Source: Chrysogorgia sp. JL179-B06 (Eukaryota; Cnidaria; Anthozoa; Scleralcyonacea; Chrysogorgiidae). From it: a DNA stretch of 64,000 nt. Where the stretch lies: the NCBI GenBank assembly GCA_035772405.1, contig JAYKKM010000437.1, positions 8,898,501 through 8,962,500 on the forward strand, given 5' to 3'. Below the pieces are notes generated by a model. The model was not told the DNA's origin. It saw only the letters and a program-made list of their open reading frames with translations, and did not search any database. Positions 45,806 through 55,640 of this stretch are shown in pieces. Every line of letters starts with the position of its first letter. Positions within the stretch are counted from its first letter, which is position 1. The translations under genes and the position numbers were made by a program.

Positions 45806-46552
45806 TCAGGTAAAATAACTATGCTGTCTGAAGTGAAGTGTTGTTATCACCTTCCCACGTTCAAATGGCACAGGATCTCCCATGTCGTTCCTTAAAAGAA
45901 TTTCCATGTCTTCGAATGATTTAGTTTGGACAGGTACATATTGTATGTTTGTGAAAGTTTTAGCAATCACGTCACCAGACTTTCCTTCAACCGGAATGCT
46001 GCGAAGCAATTTAGCATTCGTGTCTCCGACGATCTGTGGCTGAACTATATCGCTGTAAACATACATCGTTGTCGATCCACGCAAATCAGCAACGTAAGGA
46101 CTTTCGGTCGTTTTTGTAATTTTTTGTTCCTTTCCTCCAAAACCCAGAATGACGGACATTCTTCCAGTTATAGCTAACTGATGTTTATTTTTCAAACGCA
46201 CTGTCACTTTTCCTGTTTGAGCATTAAACGTCAGTGTGATGTTGCTCTTAGTGTCTTTCGCTAATGCCTTATTTACGGATTTAACAAAATCACCCAATGT
46301 TTGGTAGTAACCGTAATCAATAAATGATGTTAGAAAAATGTAGCCATCGTCACTATAGTATAGGTGAGAATCGTCCTTTTGAAGGGTATACCATGTGTTA
46401 GGGTACGAAATGGAATACAAACCCACTTCCCAATCGCCATTCAAATCAATGGTTTGTGGCAATTTCACACGATAACTTGTGGTTTTGTTATCGGGAAAAG
46501 TAGAAAGCGATGCATTGCTAGGAAGCGTGAGATAAAAATGTGTTCCACTCAT
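45806..46552 (-). CDS. penton-like minor capsid protein (outer Polinton)
   Basis: This 248-aa single jelly-roll type protein starts MSGTHFYLTLPSN. It has DWEVGLYSISYPNTW (about 42-56), DYGYYQTLGDF, VILGFGG and YVYSDIVQPQIVGD (about 165-178), and a C-terminal TLHFR. These landmarks are typical of Polinton penton proteins. The frame extends upstream only to a TTG, so the ATG at 46552 is used. The downstream pX-like gene begins two bases after the stop. The inner tandem pair shares the order of landmarks at much lower identity. Confidence 0.88.
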   Translation of the reverse strand: MSGTHFYLTLPSNASLSTFPDNKTTSYRVKLPQTIDLNGDWEVGLYSISYPNTWYTLQKDDSHLYYSDDGYIFLTSFIDYGYYQTLGDFVKSVNKALAKDTKSNITLTFNAQTGKVTVRLKNKHQLAITGRMSVILGFGGKEQKITKTTESPYVADLRGSTTMYVYSDIVQPQIVGDTNAKLLRSIPVEGKSGDVIAKTFTNIQYVPVQTKSFEDMEILLRNDMGDPVPFERGKVITTLHFRQHSYFT

Positions 46553-46599
46553 TGTGAACGTAAGAGTATGAATAAAAGACAAGCAACACAGACGCTGGT

Positions 46600-47712
46600 T
46601 TAAATCTTATTTATTTCAGAAGCAGATACCCATGAATTAAATTTGTTTGGATACCCTAGCCATTTTACAAGATATTGTACATTATTGCCTCTTCCACGTT
46701 TCTTAAGAATTTTCTCAACTTCGTAGACGTCATCTCGTTTGATAATCTTTTGCAATTCTTTATCGTAAAATGTTCCTTTCAGTTCTTCGTCGTCATAGTC
46801 TTTGAGTTTATACACAGGTGGATCGCGAGGTACTTGCTTACTTATAGTAAATATTTCTTTTGAGAAATTTGGCAAGTAACCTTTTTCAAATTTACGTTTG
46901 ATTTTACTAATTCTTACTTGGTCACCAATCTTAAACTTATACTTTACATTTTTCACACCACTATGTTCGTCGTACAAAGTGTGCCATACTTTCTTTTCGT
47001 TTTCGGTAGTAACATCTGCTGGCTTTGTTTTAATACTACGATGAACACTATGATTATAAGAGTACACTAAATCAGACAGCATATCAATGTATCGCATGGT
47101 TTTCTTGGCTGTAAAGTATCGCCACATCTTCGTTTTCAGCGTACGAATCAAACGTTCTACGATAGAGGCTTTCGTTTCGTTATACGTGTTGTACAATTCT
47201 ATGTCCTCTTCTTTCATAAGTGCTTGAAAATGTCTGTTGAAAAACTCAGTTCCTTGATCAGTCATAATTTTTTCAGGCTTGCGTCCAGAAGACAAAATGA
47301 CTTTGAAAGCTTCAACCAGAGAAGGACCTGTTTTGTTTTTCAAAGGAACTACCCAAGCATACTTTGAAAAGACATCAATGCATACGAGCAGATAGCGATA
47401 ACCATCGTTAAACTTCTGCATACTTTGCATGTCCGCTAAATCCATTTGCCATTGCTGGTCAATACCACCCACGATCACACGGTTTCTTTTAAAACTTCGA
47501 CGAGCAGGTTTATGTAAAGTATATGCATCTTGTGACATCAACCATTCTTTGATTTTCTTACGGCTCACTTTAAATTTCCCCTCCTTTTTCACATCATCGT
47601 ACAAACGATTCACTCCACCAAACCCCCCCGACCGTTTTGGATCGTAATAAACACTAGACAAATAATCGTCCATGTTGCATGCTTTGCTATCGCATATAGA
47701 ATGAAAGAACAT
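46600..47712 (-). CDS. retroviral-like integrase with chromodomain (outer Polinton)
   Basis: This 370-aa protein has DDE residues in QWQMDLADM, IMTDQGTEFFN and ASIVERLIRTL. The N-terminal HTH-like KVSRKKIKEWL is present. The C-terminal chromodomain reads YEVEKILKKRG...YLVKWLGYPNKFNSWV. A second ATG at 47673 aligns better with the inner integrase N-terminus and may be the true start. All catalytic residues remain. It is clearly homologous along its length to the inner integrase (36583-37686), though identity is modest. Confidence 0.94.
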   Translation of the reverse strand: MFFHSICDSKACNMDDYLSSVYYDPKRSGGFGGVNRLYDDVKKEGKFKVSRKKIKEWLMSQDAYTLHKPARRSFKRNRVIVGGIDQQWQMDLADMQSMQKFNDGYRYLLVCIDVFSKYAWVVPLKNKTGPSLVEAFKVILSSGRKPEKIMTDQGTEFFNRHFQALMKEEDIELYNTYNETKASIVERLIRTLKTKMWRYFTAKKTMRYIDMLSDLVYSYNHSVHRSIKTKPADVTTENEKKVWHTLYDEHSGVKNVKYKFKIGDQVRISKIKRKFEKGYLPNFSKEIFTISKQVPRDPPVYKLKDYDDEELKGTFYDKELQKIIKRDDVYEVEKILKKRGRGNNVQYLVKWLGYPNKFNSWVSASEINKI

Positions 47713-47730
47713 GTTAAATTATGGACTCTT

Positions 47731-47973
47731 TTATTCTTGGATCGCTTCAACATTTTGAATACTGTTTCTTTCGTCTTGAATACTAATAGTATCGTTTGTC
47801 AATTGTACACTTTCAATAGGCTTGTAGTTTTTGATGGTTTTACTATTGTATCCCATCTGTAAATGTCCCTCGAGATTGAGATCATTGCGCCCAAAACTTA
47901 TACCTATTCTAAACATTTTCTGTCGGTTATGGTTTTTATTTATCTTTGGATTTTTGCTAACAGAGTGACCCAT
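47731..47973 (-). CDS. putative N-myristoylated protein (outer Polinton)
   Basis: This 80-aa protein begins MGHSVS, matching the N-myristoylation signal. The middle FRIGISFGRNDLNLEGHLQMG matches the inner-element protein at 32415-32621 in spacing and key residues. The C-terminus is acidic and Asn/Gln-rich. It lies just upstream of integrase on the same strand. Presence in both nested elements makes this a conserved Polinton family. Function is not known to me. Confidence 0.78.
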   Translation of the reverse strand: MGHSVSKNPKINKNHNRQKMFRIGISFGRNDLNLEGHLQMGYNSKTIKNYKPIESVQLTNDTISIQDERNSIQNVEAIQE

Positions 47974-48196
47974 GTTTTGTGTTTACACGTTGACTTGTAT
48001 TGCACTATGAAGATAGCATACGTCATGTAGTCAGCTTTTTAATAAATTTTATAGTCATCAAACAAATATTATCAATCACGTATCAAACTTGTATCGTGCA
48101 TTATAAGACATCGTCAACTCAACAACGTCAACTGTTAAACATTCTCTGATACTCTTCAGGTAAAGACCTATTCAATCAAGCTGTTGTATTTTCGAA
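47974..48196. promoter_or_regulatory. divergent intergenic region, outer element
   Basis: This 223-bp AT-rich gap lies between the minus-strand myristoylated-protein gene and the plus-strand 48197 gene. A CAACTCAACAACGTCAACTG direct-repeat-like stretch lies near 48115-48137. Core promoter elements are not clear. Confidence 0.4.
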
Positions 48197-48622
48197 ATGT
48201 CTTGTTCATCACAAAACAAGCCGTCTGATTATTTGGACACTGACAATATAGAAATATTTCTTTATCATCGCCAGAAACGTATCGAAGACAAACTTCTGAA
48301 GAGTTACGCTGAAGAAATAGCATTGGTAATATCTCGACTTGTTGTTGAAAATTGCAATGGGTGTATTATTGCACATCCTTCTCAAAGACAACATGACTGT
48401 CTCATGATGGAAAGAGATGAACAGTTATGCATGTACTTCGACGAAGCATATTCAAAGATTTCTGAAGCAAGAGTCATGGATGCTTTTACCAAAAGTTTAA
48501 ACGATATTAAACCTAATGTCAACGGCCTTGAACTGCTCAAGTATACATGTTATGACTGGAGATCTGTATTTTGTACAGATCAGAGACAGTTGTTAAAACA
48601 AGAAATTTTTAAGCTGCTGTAA
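48197..48622 (+). CDS. conserved-type hypothetical with Cys/His motif (outer Polinton)
   Basis: This 141-aa protein has a central motif NCNGCIIAHPSQRQHDCLMM (residues 54-73) with Cys, Cys, His, His and Cys spaced like a metal site. It is flanked by helical regions (RIEDKLLKSYAEEIALVI, ARVMDAFTKSLNDI). I have the impression of similar short proteins in other invertebrate Polintons, but cannot name the family. It is the only plus-strand gene in the right arm of the outer element. Two histone-type stem-loops lie 320-390 bp downstream. Confidence 0.75.
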   Translation: MSCSSQNKPSDYLDTDNIEIFLYHRQKRIEDKLLKSYAEEIALVISRLVVENCNGCIIAHPSQRQHDCLMMERDEQLCMYFDEAYSKISEARVMDAFTKSLNDIKPNVNGLELLKYTCYDWRSVFCTDQRQLLKQEIFKLL

Positions 48623-48943
48623 CCCATTGACTTGTTGTTATTTCTTTAATGACGTTGTGAAAGTTCTGGATAATCTTACTCGAATACCTGTTCAGATATG
48701 TTCCTAGGGCAATCCTCGTACGTCCACTCTAAAAACAGGAGCCCCATTGTTAATTACTTTAAGGACGTTGCTCTTACATATTTTTACTGTATATTGCACG
48801 CGCAAGGAAATAAAGCCACCCCTTTGAGACTCTAATGACTCATCAATATTGCCTAAGTATTACTCCCGTGAATAAACAGGAAACATAAATCTAACATATA
48901 ATAAAAGACAGCCGTGCGTAGCTAATAGTCTGTATTTATAAAC

Positions 48944-48979
48944 GGCTCTTTTAAGAGCCACCACATATACTAAAAGAAT
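48944..48979 (+). terminator. histone-type 3' stem-loop, copy 1
   Basis: GGCTCTTTTAAGAGCC (48944-48959) forms a 6-bp stem with a 4-base loop, followed by ACCAC. A purine-rich AAAAGAAT begins 13 bases after the stem. This matches the metazoan replication-dependent histone mRNA 3' signal: stem-loop, ACCCA-like flank and a histone downstream element. The ACCA flank fixes the plus-strand orientation. A simple transposon hairpin is an alternative explanation. Confidence 0.65.
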
Positions 48980-49011
48980 AGTGACGAAACACTCGAAACG
49001 TGTTTATAAAC

Positions 49012-49046
49012 GGCTCTTTCAGGAGCCACCATTTTTACTAAAAGAG
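49012..49046 (+). terminator. histone-type 3' stem-loop, copy 2
   Basis: GGCTCTTTCAGGAGCC (49012-49027) forms the same stem with one T-G pair at the loop end, followed by ACCA and, 13 bases on, AAAAGAG. The unit repeats copy 1 at a 68-bp period, including the TTTATAAAC upstream. The stem is kept by compensating or tolerated changes rather than exact copying. Confidence 0.65.
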
Positions 49047-49213
49047 TTCTCGGTGTGAAAGCAGTGTGAAACGTATGGCCCGCCCATCAAATACATGAAA
49101 TCACACCATAAATAGTGTTAATAAAAAATATATAATTACAGTTCCCTATTTACAATCACCCTTTAGTGTTCAAAAATCCCCCAAACAAAGTATAAAATAT
49201 ATTTACAAACACA

Positions 49214-52200
49214 CTAAAACCCGTAAGGCAAAGTATTAAAATTATCTACAATTACGCGTTTATTATATACCACTCGATAGTCCTTTGTCTCACTTCGGGT
49301 TAAAACACTCTTATCACTTGTATTACGCACTATTTTAAATGGGATATCTACACTAACTCTCTCTGGCCCTACACCTGTAACCATATCACGCATAACATTA
49401 AAATTTACTGTTTCTAACGTCTGGAAATTTAAAGTAATGCCTCGTATCTTACAACATGTTTTACCATTATTCAGCTCGTAGGCATAGTTTTTGGGTCCCC
49501 CAGAGACGAAGGTCGTAATATACCCTCCATCCAGCTCGTCAGTGAGCTCGCCAAGGTAAACCCCTGTCTCAGGTTCAGGTTCCCCAGGTTTACTTGTGTA
49601 GATTACAGAGTCCGTGTCGTAGTAGAGTACTCTTTCATTCAACTGCTCCAACACGCTGTAAAGTTTAAGGCGGGCATATGCCGTGGTGAAAGCGGCGATG
49701 ACCACATTGGTTCTGGCGTTTGGCTCGACGAAATTTTCCTTGCTCTCGTATCGGAGTTCTAGGACGTCATCGCTCACGAAGGAAGCATCGGTCACCTCGA
49801 TCTGGTCAGCCGTCAACATATCGAAGTACTCTTGTGGCTCTGACACGAGTTTCACCTTGGACATGTTTGGTTTTTGTGCAAACTTTCCTGTGAAATAAAA
49901 TAAACGAAACAAAATACGTACATAAGTTTTCGTAATTAAACGAATCCTATTCTGTTTCAACATATTTTTTATACATACCCCAAAATGAATTAAGCATCAA
50001 TTTTGCCAAGGCACGCAATCCAGGGTTCTTCTGAATCTTGGTTCGGTCTAGAAGCACACCTTCCCGTTCAAAATACTCATTGATGTATTGTTGTTTCTGT
50101 TCTTCGGCGTTGCACCCGTCTGGAAAACCGCTGGATTCCTGCTTTATCTTTAAAAAAGTGTCAATGTAATCTTTAAAGAGTTCATCACTTTGTTGTGGGA
50201 AATGCCACACTTCGTGAACGGCAAGCAAACGGTAACCCATCCCCAAAGCTTTTTGCAATTCATTCGTTACCCATGAACCCTGAATGGAACGCTCCTCATC
50301 GATATGATTGCATGGCTCCTGGTTCAAACCATCTACACAGGACTGACATAATGGAAACATCAATTTTCCGTGGGCACGATAGGGGAGGACAGGGTGTAGA
50401 AGTCGTCGGGGAGGAAGAACGGTACATTTCACTATACCGAAATATTGTGAGATATCCCCAAAGTTCTCCGTGATGATCTCGGGATGGCCAACGGGATAAG
50501 CACCATACTTGTTACACCAGGGATAGAGACTGGTGAAGTCCACGTAATGCACTTTCTCACCGGGTTGACACTGATGAAATAATTTCGTAGCATTGGTTCT
50601 TCCACCATAGAAGGCATGTCTTGGTTCAAGAGGCTCAACGATTTCGAAATTGTCGAAATAGGTCTTCATCTCAGGGGTGGTTTCGAGCTCTCTCCTCATG
50701 TCACATTCCCACATCTCAACGACATTATAACCTTGGCTTTTCAGATAACGTGTTTTCTCGAGAGTGTGTTGGTGTAGATCTTGCATGCTTTGTTGACTTA
50801 CGGGGTTGATCGTGTCCCTTGCGTAGCAGCGGATGCAACCATGCCAAAAACAGCCATGAAATTCGTAAACGGTGTTAGACTCTGCGTGAAAACCGTCGAC
50901 GCGATACTTTCCTATGCGTTGCTCGCCAAAATTGCGGGAATGACGAATGGAAATGTCTATGCTTTGGGCGGTGTACGCTAACCATTTCAGGGCGATGACC
51001 GATTGTTTATCTTGAGGTCGATAACCAAGGGGCGGTATGATAGCGATGGAGTTCTCCCGGAGAAAATTCTTGCGGAATACAAGATTGCAGGCCGATGCAA
51101 TAGTCAGGCATTTCTCAAAAGGATCAATATCGGTAACGGAACGAAACAGTTCACGAAATTCAAGACAGCAACGTCGAAGTATATCGACGTCCGAACGGCA
51201 ATACTTGAGGATTTCATCTTTAAAGTTAAACACGTAATTGTTGGCTTTCAGTTCATTAAACCAAACATAAAATTTAGTACGGTCATCCGAAGTCATGCCA
51301 TCAGGGTTGTAATAACTTGCGTCTGGAAGAGGGCCTTCATAGTCTTGATTGGCCTCGATGTTGAAATAATGCGGGAAATAACCTTTGGCAAGTTCATTTA
51401 GACCAAATGTCTTGGGGAAGTCTCATCGGGATAAAACATAACGAATCGACAAACTTGATATTCAGCACCGGAACATTCAATGTTAAAATTTTCGCCCCAC
51501 GCATAATTACTTCAGGTACTAAACCATTCTTGTGCAAATATTGAAGGATGAAATAACCATCATAACCTTGAAAATTATGGGCCATCACGATGCTGCCAGA
51601 GTTTTGCTCTTGAAACAGCCATTCGCAAAAATCATCTCGAGTATTTGGGCCGCTAAACACATTTTCATCACCGCTCTCATTATGGACAACGCATAAATTC
51701 GGAACGTGTTCTCCGTCCTCTTGGGTGCATTCGAAATCAAAGAACAACAAATGGTTATAATCGCTCTCTCCCCCTTCATCTTCGCTCACTTCTCCGTCTA
51801 CGGCCGTCTCATCATCGAGTAAATTCGTGTCCGATTGTGTTTCGACATTACTGTTTTTTCTTTTCTTTGCCGGTTGCATGTAGCATTTATGGTTCTCCGG
51901 ATCTACATACAGCTGACAAACTGTACAACGAACAAGACCACAGTTATGGCTCTGTGGGAGTGCATTAGCTCTCTTTACCACTAGATTACAGTGCTGACAC
52001 TTTACGACGGAAGCGCAAATAGGCCGCTTCTCGCCCACTCTCGCTTTATGCCTATCGAAGCATTCTTGGCTTTTGAAGAACCGATTGCAATCGTTACAAT
52101 GCATCCAATTGGTAATCGGACAGTTCTGTGTATAACACAGCTTACATGTATCTCCACAAAGATGATCTTCGATTTTATCGTAGCCTTTCTTGCAAACATG

Positions 52201-53427
52201 GCAATACTTCTTGCGAGCGAGGAACGCGGGCATACTGGTCACCACATCGTAATGATTATCATGGGCGTAGAGGTAAATACGTTTTGACGCTTCAGGGCCC
52301 GAATAAATCAGCGAGTTTAAGTGTTCCTTTGAGACAATGTTTATTTGATAGTCGCTCAAATAGGCTTGAAATTTTTTCACTTCCTCTATACCGCCCTTTC
52401 CTAGAGGAACGCTGGCTTTTTCGTGCAATTCATGAGCAAGGTCACCTTGTAGAGTGTTCCGCGAATCGCTTATGCACTGATATCTTTCATCGTTATCGAC
52501 TTTGGCTTTCGCGACGACAATGGCTCGAGCAAGACAGAGATCGTCTTTGTTTTGAATACGGACGACACAGTGTTTCCGTATAAGGTACTTATCTAGGTTG
52601 GCAATTTTTCGCTTTCTTCCTGTCCCACCGTTTGGCATCTCGACATGGATTATATTAACTGTAATTGAATCGTCTAACTTAAATGCATCATTCGATTGGA
52701 TTACTCTTTCGATTTCGGCCAATATTCTTTCGACGGTTAATTTCTCACGAGGCATAAACGGCAACGAAATAGGATACTCGAGTTGGGGAGAATGCATGAT
52801 AAATCTAATTTGGTCGTGCGTCGCGATTCCATCTGTGACCCGATCTAATAAGCTTTCAAACACTTCGTGTAGTTGTCTTAGAACATCAGGCAAGCCTTGT
52901 ACCTGTACTTGTAAATCACCAAATTGGACTCGGTAATCAAGGCCGGTGGTTTTAAACTTTTTCACGCGAACTTGCTTAACAGACTTAATGGTAAAGAACG
53001 GAACAGTTCTAGGTTTCTTACTTGTTACACCGCCTTCATCTTGAACTGATCTCTTACGACTGCCTTCTCCGGTCTGGGTAGCCTCGGGCATTACTTCAGG
53101 CAGGTGTTCGACGAAAGAATCATCGTTCCAGTCTGCGTTGAACCATTCGGGAATAACTTCAGCGATCAATGGTAGATTAGCGAGGAAAGAATCGTCGTTC
53201 CAATCGTTATCGAACTCGGCGCGTTCTTCAGTCGACCAGTTAGTGAATAGTTCTGGATATATTCCGCGTCTCTCGTTCTCCACACTGCGAATCAATTCCT
53301 CTGTCCGTATCGTCAGCTTCTGCATGAACGCCGCTTCTCGATGTCTTTCGTCAAAATCGAAAAACCATTCTAACACTTCAATTTCCTCGATGGTTGTACA
53401 CCCTTTGATAACATCAACAATATCCAT
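49214..53427 (-). CDS. DNA polymerase B with intron and frameshift (outer Polinton)
   Basis: The polymerase spans 53427-49214 and totals about 1370 codons. The N-terminal third has acidic repeats and several Cys/His clusters (CHVCKKG, CKLCYTQNC, CNDCNRFF, CQHCN). Exonuclease motifs are FFDFECT (Exo I), AHNFQGYDGYF (Exo II) and YCRSDVDIL (Exo III). A Vsr-like nuclease insertion (VDGFHAESNTVYEFHGCFW) follows. Polymerase motifs are FTSLYPW (A), LAKLMLNSFWG (B) and YYDTDSVIY (C). The reading frame changes at a GGGG run on the plus strand (51414-51417), just after LCFIPMRLP, so the gene is broken there unless ribosomes shift. A 91-bp intron (49888-49978) interrupts motif B. A TATA box lies about 220 bp upstream of the ATG. 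Confidence 0.88.
49888..49978 (-). other. spliceosomal intron in outer polB
   Basis: On the minus strand the sequence begins GTATGT and ends TTTATTTCACAG, with a polypyrimidine tract and in-frame stops inside. The exons join in phase 1 within the polymerase motif B (between Trp-Gly and Lys-Phe). Without removal the frame stops nine codons in. Confidence 0.88.
51414..51417 (-). other. frameshift site in outer polB
   Basis: The minus strand reads CTTCCCCAAG here. Homology-like sequence continues in a different frame downstream of the CCCC run (starting KTFGLNEL). The upstream frame reaches TGA within seven codons. It could be a mutation, an assembly error in a homopolymer, or a +1 slip site. 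Confidence 0.8.
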
Positions 53428-53734
53428 TTCTATCAAAGAAACACATATTAAATATGGTTATAATACTAAAATACACAGCGCACGATGTAATATAAATCAT
53501 ATACACAATAAAATCTTACCTTCAATCAAACAACAAAACGTCGAATATAATTCTCCAAGCGAAAACACTATCAAAAACAGCAAACTGTAGAATCTACAAG
53601 TTTAGAACACTGTAGGAAAAGTAACAACTATACAAAATCACCGGGCTTATATATAGTCTATATTCAGTTACTTCCGTTCCAACGCTATATCCGTTCGCTT
53701 GGGAATTTACCAGGGAATTTACTTCACTCAGTTT
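53428..53734 (-). promoter_or_regulatory. outer polB upstream region
   Basis: A clear minus-strand TATA element, CTATATATAAG (53647-53657), lies about 220 bp before the ATG. The rest of the 5' region is AT-rich with no other ORF. The right TIR starts just beyond it. Confidence 0.5.
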
Positions 53735-53982
53735 GTGCACACAACTCATTATTATTCTGTACGTACGCTCATTATTATTCACACTTAATTAAGTCACTTC
53801 CTGTCAACACAGGGGATCATCTTTTAATTATTCAAGTACCCTTGGGAATTTACCAGGGAATTTACTTTTATTATTCACACTTAATCCTATTAAGTCACTT
53901 CCTATCGTTATTATTCACACTTAATTAAGTCACTTCCTGTCGGCATCCCTTTGTTACGGTGGATGGGGGGGGGTTACCTACT
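53735..53982 (-). repeat. outer element right TIR
   Basis: It matches the left TIR in its outer 50 bases and in the AATTCCCTGGTAAATTCCC / AAGATGATCCCCTGTGTTG blocks. It contains two to three extra copies of TTAAGTCACTTCCT with TTATTATTCACAC, absent on the left. It ends GGTTACCTACT before the CAAGCT target duplication. Confidence 0.85.
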
Positions 53983-53988
53983 CAAGCT

Positions 53989-55640
53989 TTCGTTTGATAT
54001 ATAGTTGAGTTAGTATTGTTAGAGTTGCAGTTGAAAAGATATCGTCGTGGGAAGATGTCATATATATTTTCGGTGTTCGTGGTGGCCGAATTCAAACCGG
54101 GTTTCGCACTTTTAACGCTGTTAACAATCAGTTACAAAGATATTTTTGTAGCTTTGTCAGACTCTGTTAAGCGAGCTTTCATTTGGTATATAACGTGAGT
54201 TCTTAGAGTTAGTAGTTCAAAATATATCGTCGTCGGACGATTTTATATTATCCCCATGCTCATAAATTCAAGATGGCGTCCAAAATCGAACATTTGTTTC
54301 ACTATTAACTTTTTAAATAGTCGTACCACAACAATTTACGATATATCAAAAGAAAGCTCTAATCCAATATATAACATGTGTATCGTACAGAAAGAGAAAG
54401 TTTTTTAATTTACGACTTTCGTAAATCCAAGATGGCGTCTGTTTTCATATTGTTTCAGCCCATGTTTAAAATAGGAGTCCTAAACATGTGCACTGTATAT
54501 CAAAAAAGTTCTTGACACTGGCTTTAATATACTGTACTAGCAGTGTATTGCATAAAGGAAAAGGTTCTTAATTTATAAATTTGTGATAACTAGGCATATT
54601 CATCAGAAATTTTTGGCAAAATTATGAAATGCTTTAGGCTCGTTTCAAACGTTGAACTTTTCATGTGCCGAATCTAATGTAAATTAGCAAAACCCTTTGT
54701 TCAAGATCATTTGCATTAGATTTAGCACATGAGAAGTTCGACGTTTAGATCAACTAAATGATGCTTTAAATCAACTGTAAATTATCCAACCAGAGAGCTA
54801 CAGGTAGATTTGTACCACGTGACCAGTCAATTTATCATATATAGAATTACCTACAGGATATTCTTGAAACTAAATGCAAACATCTTAAAAATAGCAAAAA
54901 CGGGTCCCCTTCATAGGCCATCTTGAATTTATAAAATCAAATGAAAGCATGATTAACAAAAAAGGTGCGTTTACACACAACCTCGTACCCAGGGTTTTAC
55001 CTCCGCTACCACCCCCACCAGCCCCGCTGCGGAAAGCTAAAATCGCACGATCGACGATACTGGTAAAATTTTGGCAATGTCTCTTCTGATTCAACAGCGA
55101 ACCCCGAAAAAGTTCCCAAGATCCGAAACGGAGACAAGTTCCTGCAGACGATACGTGGTTCCGTAGGAGATAGGTCACAATCGAAAAACCTTTTCAAGAA
55201 CAACAATCGAGAATCCTTTACCTAGTCCGGAACATTTTGGCAGAGTCTAATCAACACCACGATGATTTTCCTCATTTGGTATGCCGCTCATGTGAAAGGT
55301 TTTTTTTTTATCGTGAGCGGGCAGAATCCTAGCCTTTCCTGCATCCTGATTGGCTGCAGCAGCAAGCAGAATTTTACGATATTTTGACCACGGTCACGGA
55401 ATCCTAAATGCTAACATTTTTTATCCTGATTTGTGCTTCACTATTAACTGGAAAATGGAAAACTAATACAGAATTTGATTCAACTAAGCTGGAAATAGAC
55501 GATACATGGACGATCGTAATTGGATAACTATACAAAAACTAAAGTATTTTGGTTTGTTTTTCTTTCCTTATCCAAATAATACAGTTTTACCGAACTAAAG
55601 TAACTCAAATCTTTTACCTTGTGTAATAAAAAAATTAATA
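53989..55640. other. host flank, no gene seen
   Basis: No clear exons. Three diverged copies of an AGCTTTC-TTTG-TATATA block (about 53986, 54173 and 54354) are spaced by about 180 bp, suggesting an old tandem repeat. A MITE lies at 54628-54760. Short AT-rich frames on either strand look random. Confidence 0.5.
54628..54760. mobile_element. short MITE related to 5607-5735
   Basis: The inverted ends GGCTCGTTTCAAACGTTGAACT and its complement-like AGTTCGACGTTTAGATC bracket the sequence, with internal TCATGTGC/GCACATGA arms. It has the same layout as the M13-intron copy. Confidence 0.55.

Larger units (their letters stand above)
48623..49213. other. 590-bp intergenic region with RNA 3'-end signals
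   Basis: The region lies between the plus-strand 48197 gene and the minus-strand polymerase gene. It holds an AATAAA at about 48810, a pair of histone-type stem-loops (listed separately) and an AT-rich right part. No ORF of note is present. Confidence 0.7.
21043..53982. mobile_element. outer Polinton/Maverick element
   Basis: The element is bounded by terminal inverted repeats starting AGTAGGTAACCCCC (left) and ending GGGGGTTACCTACT (right), flanked by the 6-bp duplication CAAGCT (21037-21042 and 53983-53988). It spans 32,940 bp, of which 19,176 bp is a second element plus its target duplication, leaving about 13.8 kb of its own. It carries the full Polinton signature: protein-primed type polymerase B, retroviral-like integrase with chromodomain, FtsK/HerA-type ATPase, adenain-like protease, double jelly-roll capsid protein and penton-like protein. 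Most frames are intact, the polymerase has a frameshift, and one gene is split by the inner element. Confidence 0.95.

Noticed and set aside
51414..51417. Programmed ribosomal frameshift in polB
   Set aside because: The CCCC run could slip, but no stimulatory structure is evident and the element shows other ageing. Mutation or homopolymer error is simpler; listed only as an option.
21043..53982. Bacterial or phage contamination
   Set aside because: A spliceosomal intron, chromodomains, AATAAA signals, Polinton termini and flanking host exons show it is integrated in animal DNA.
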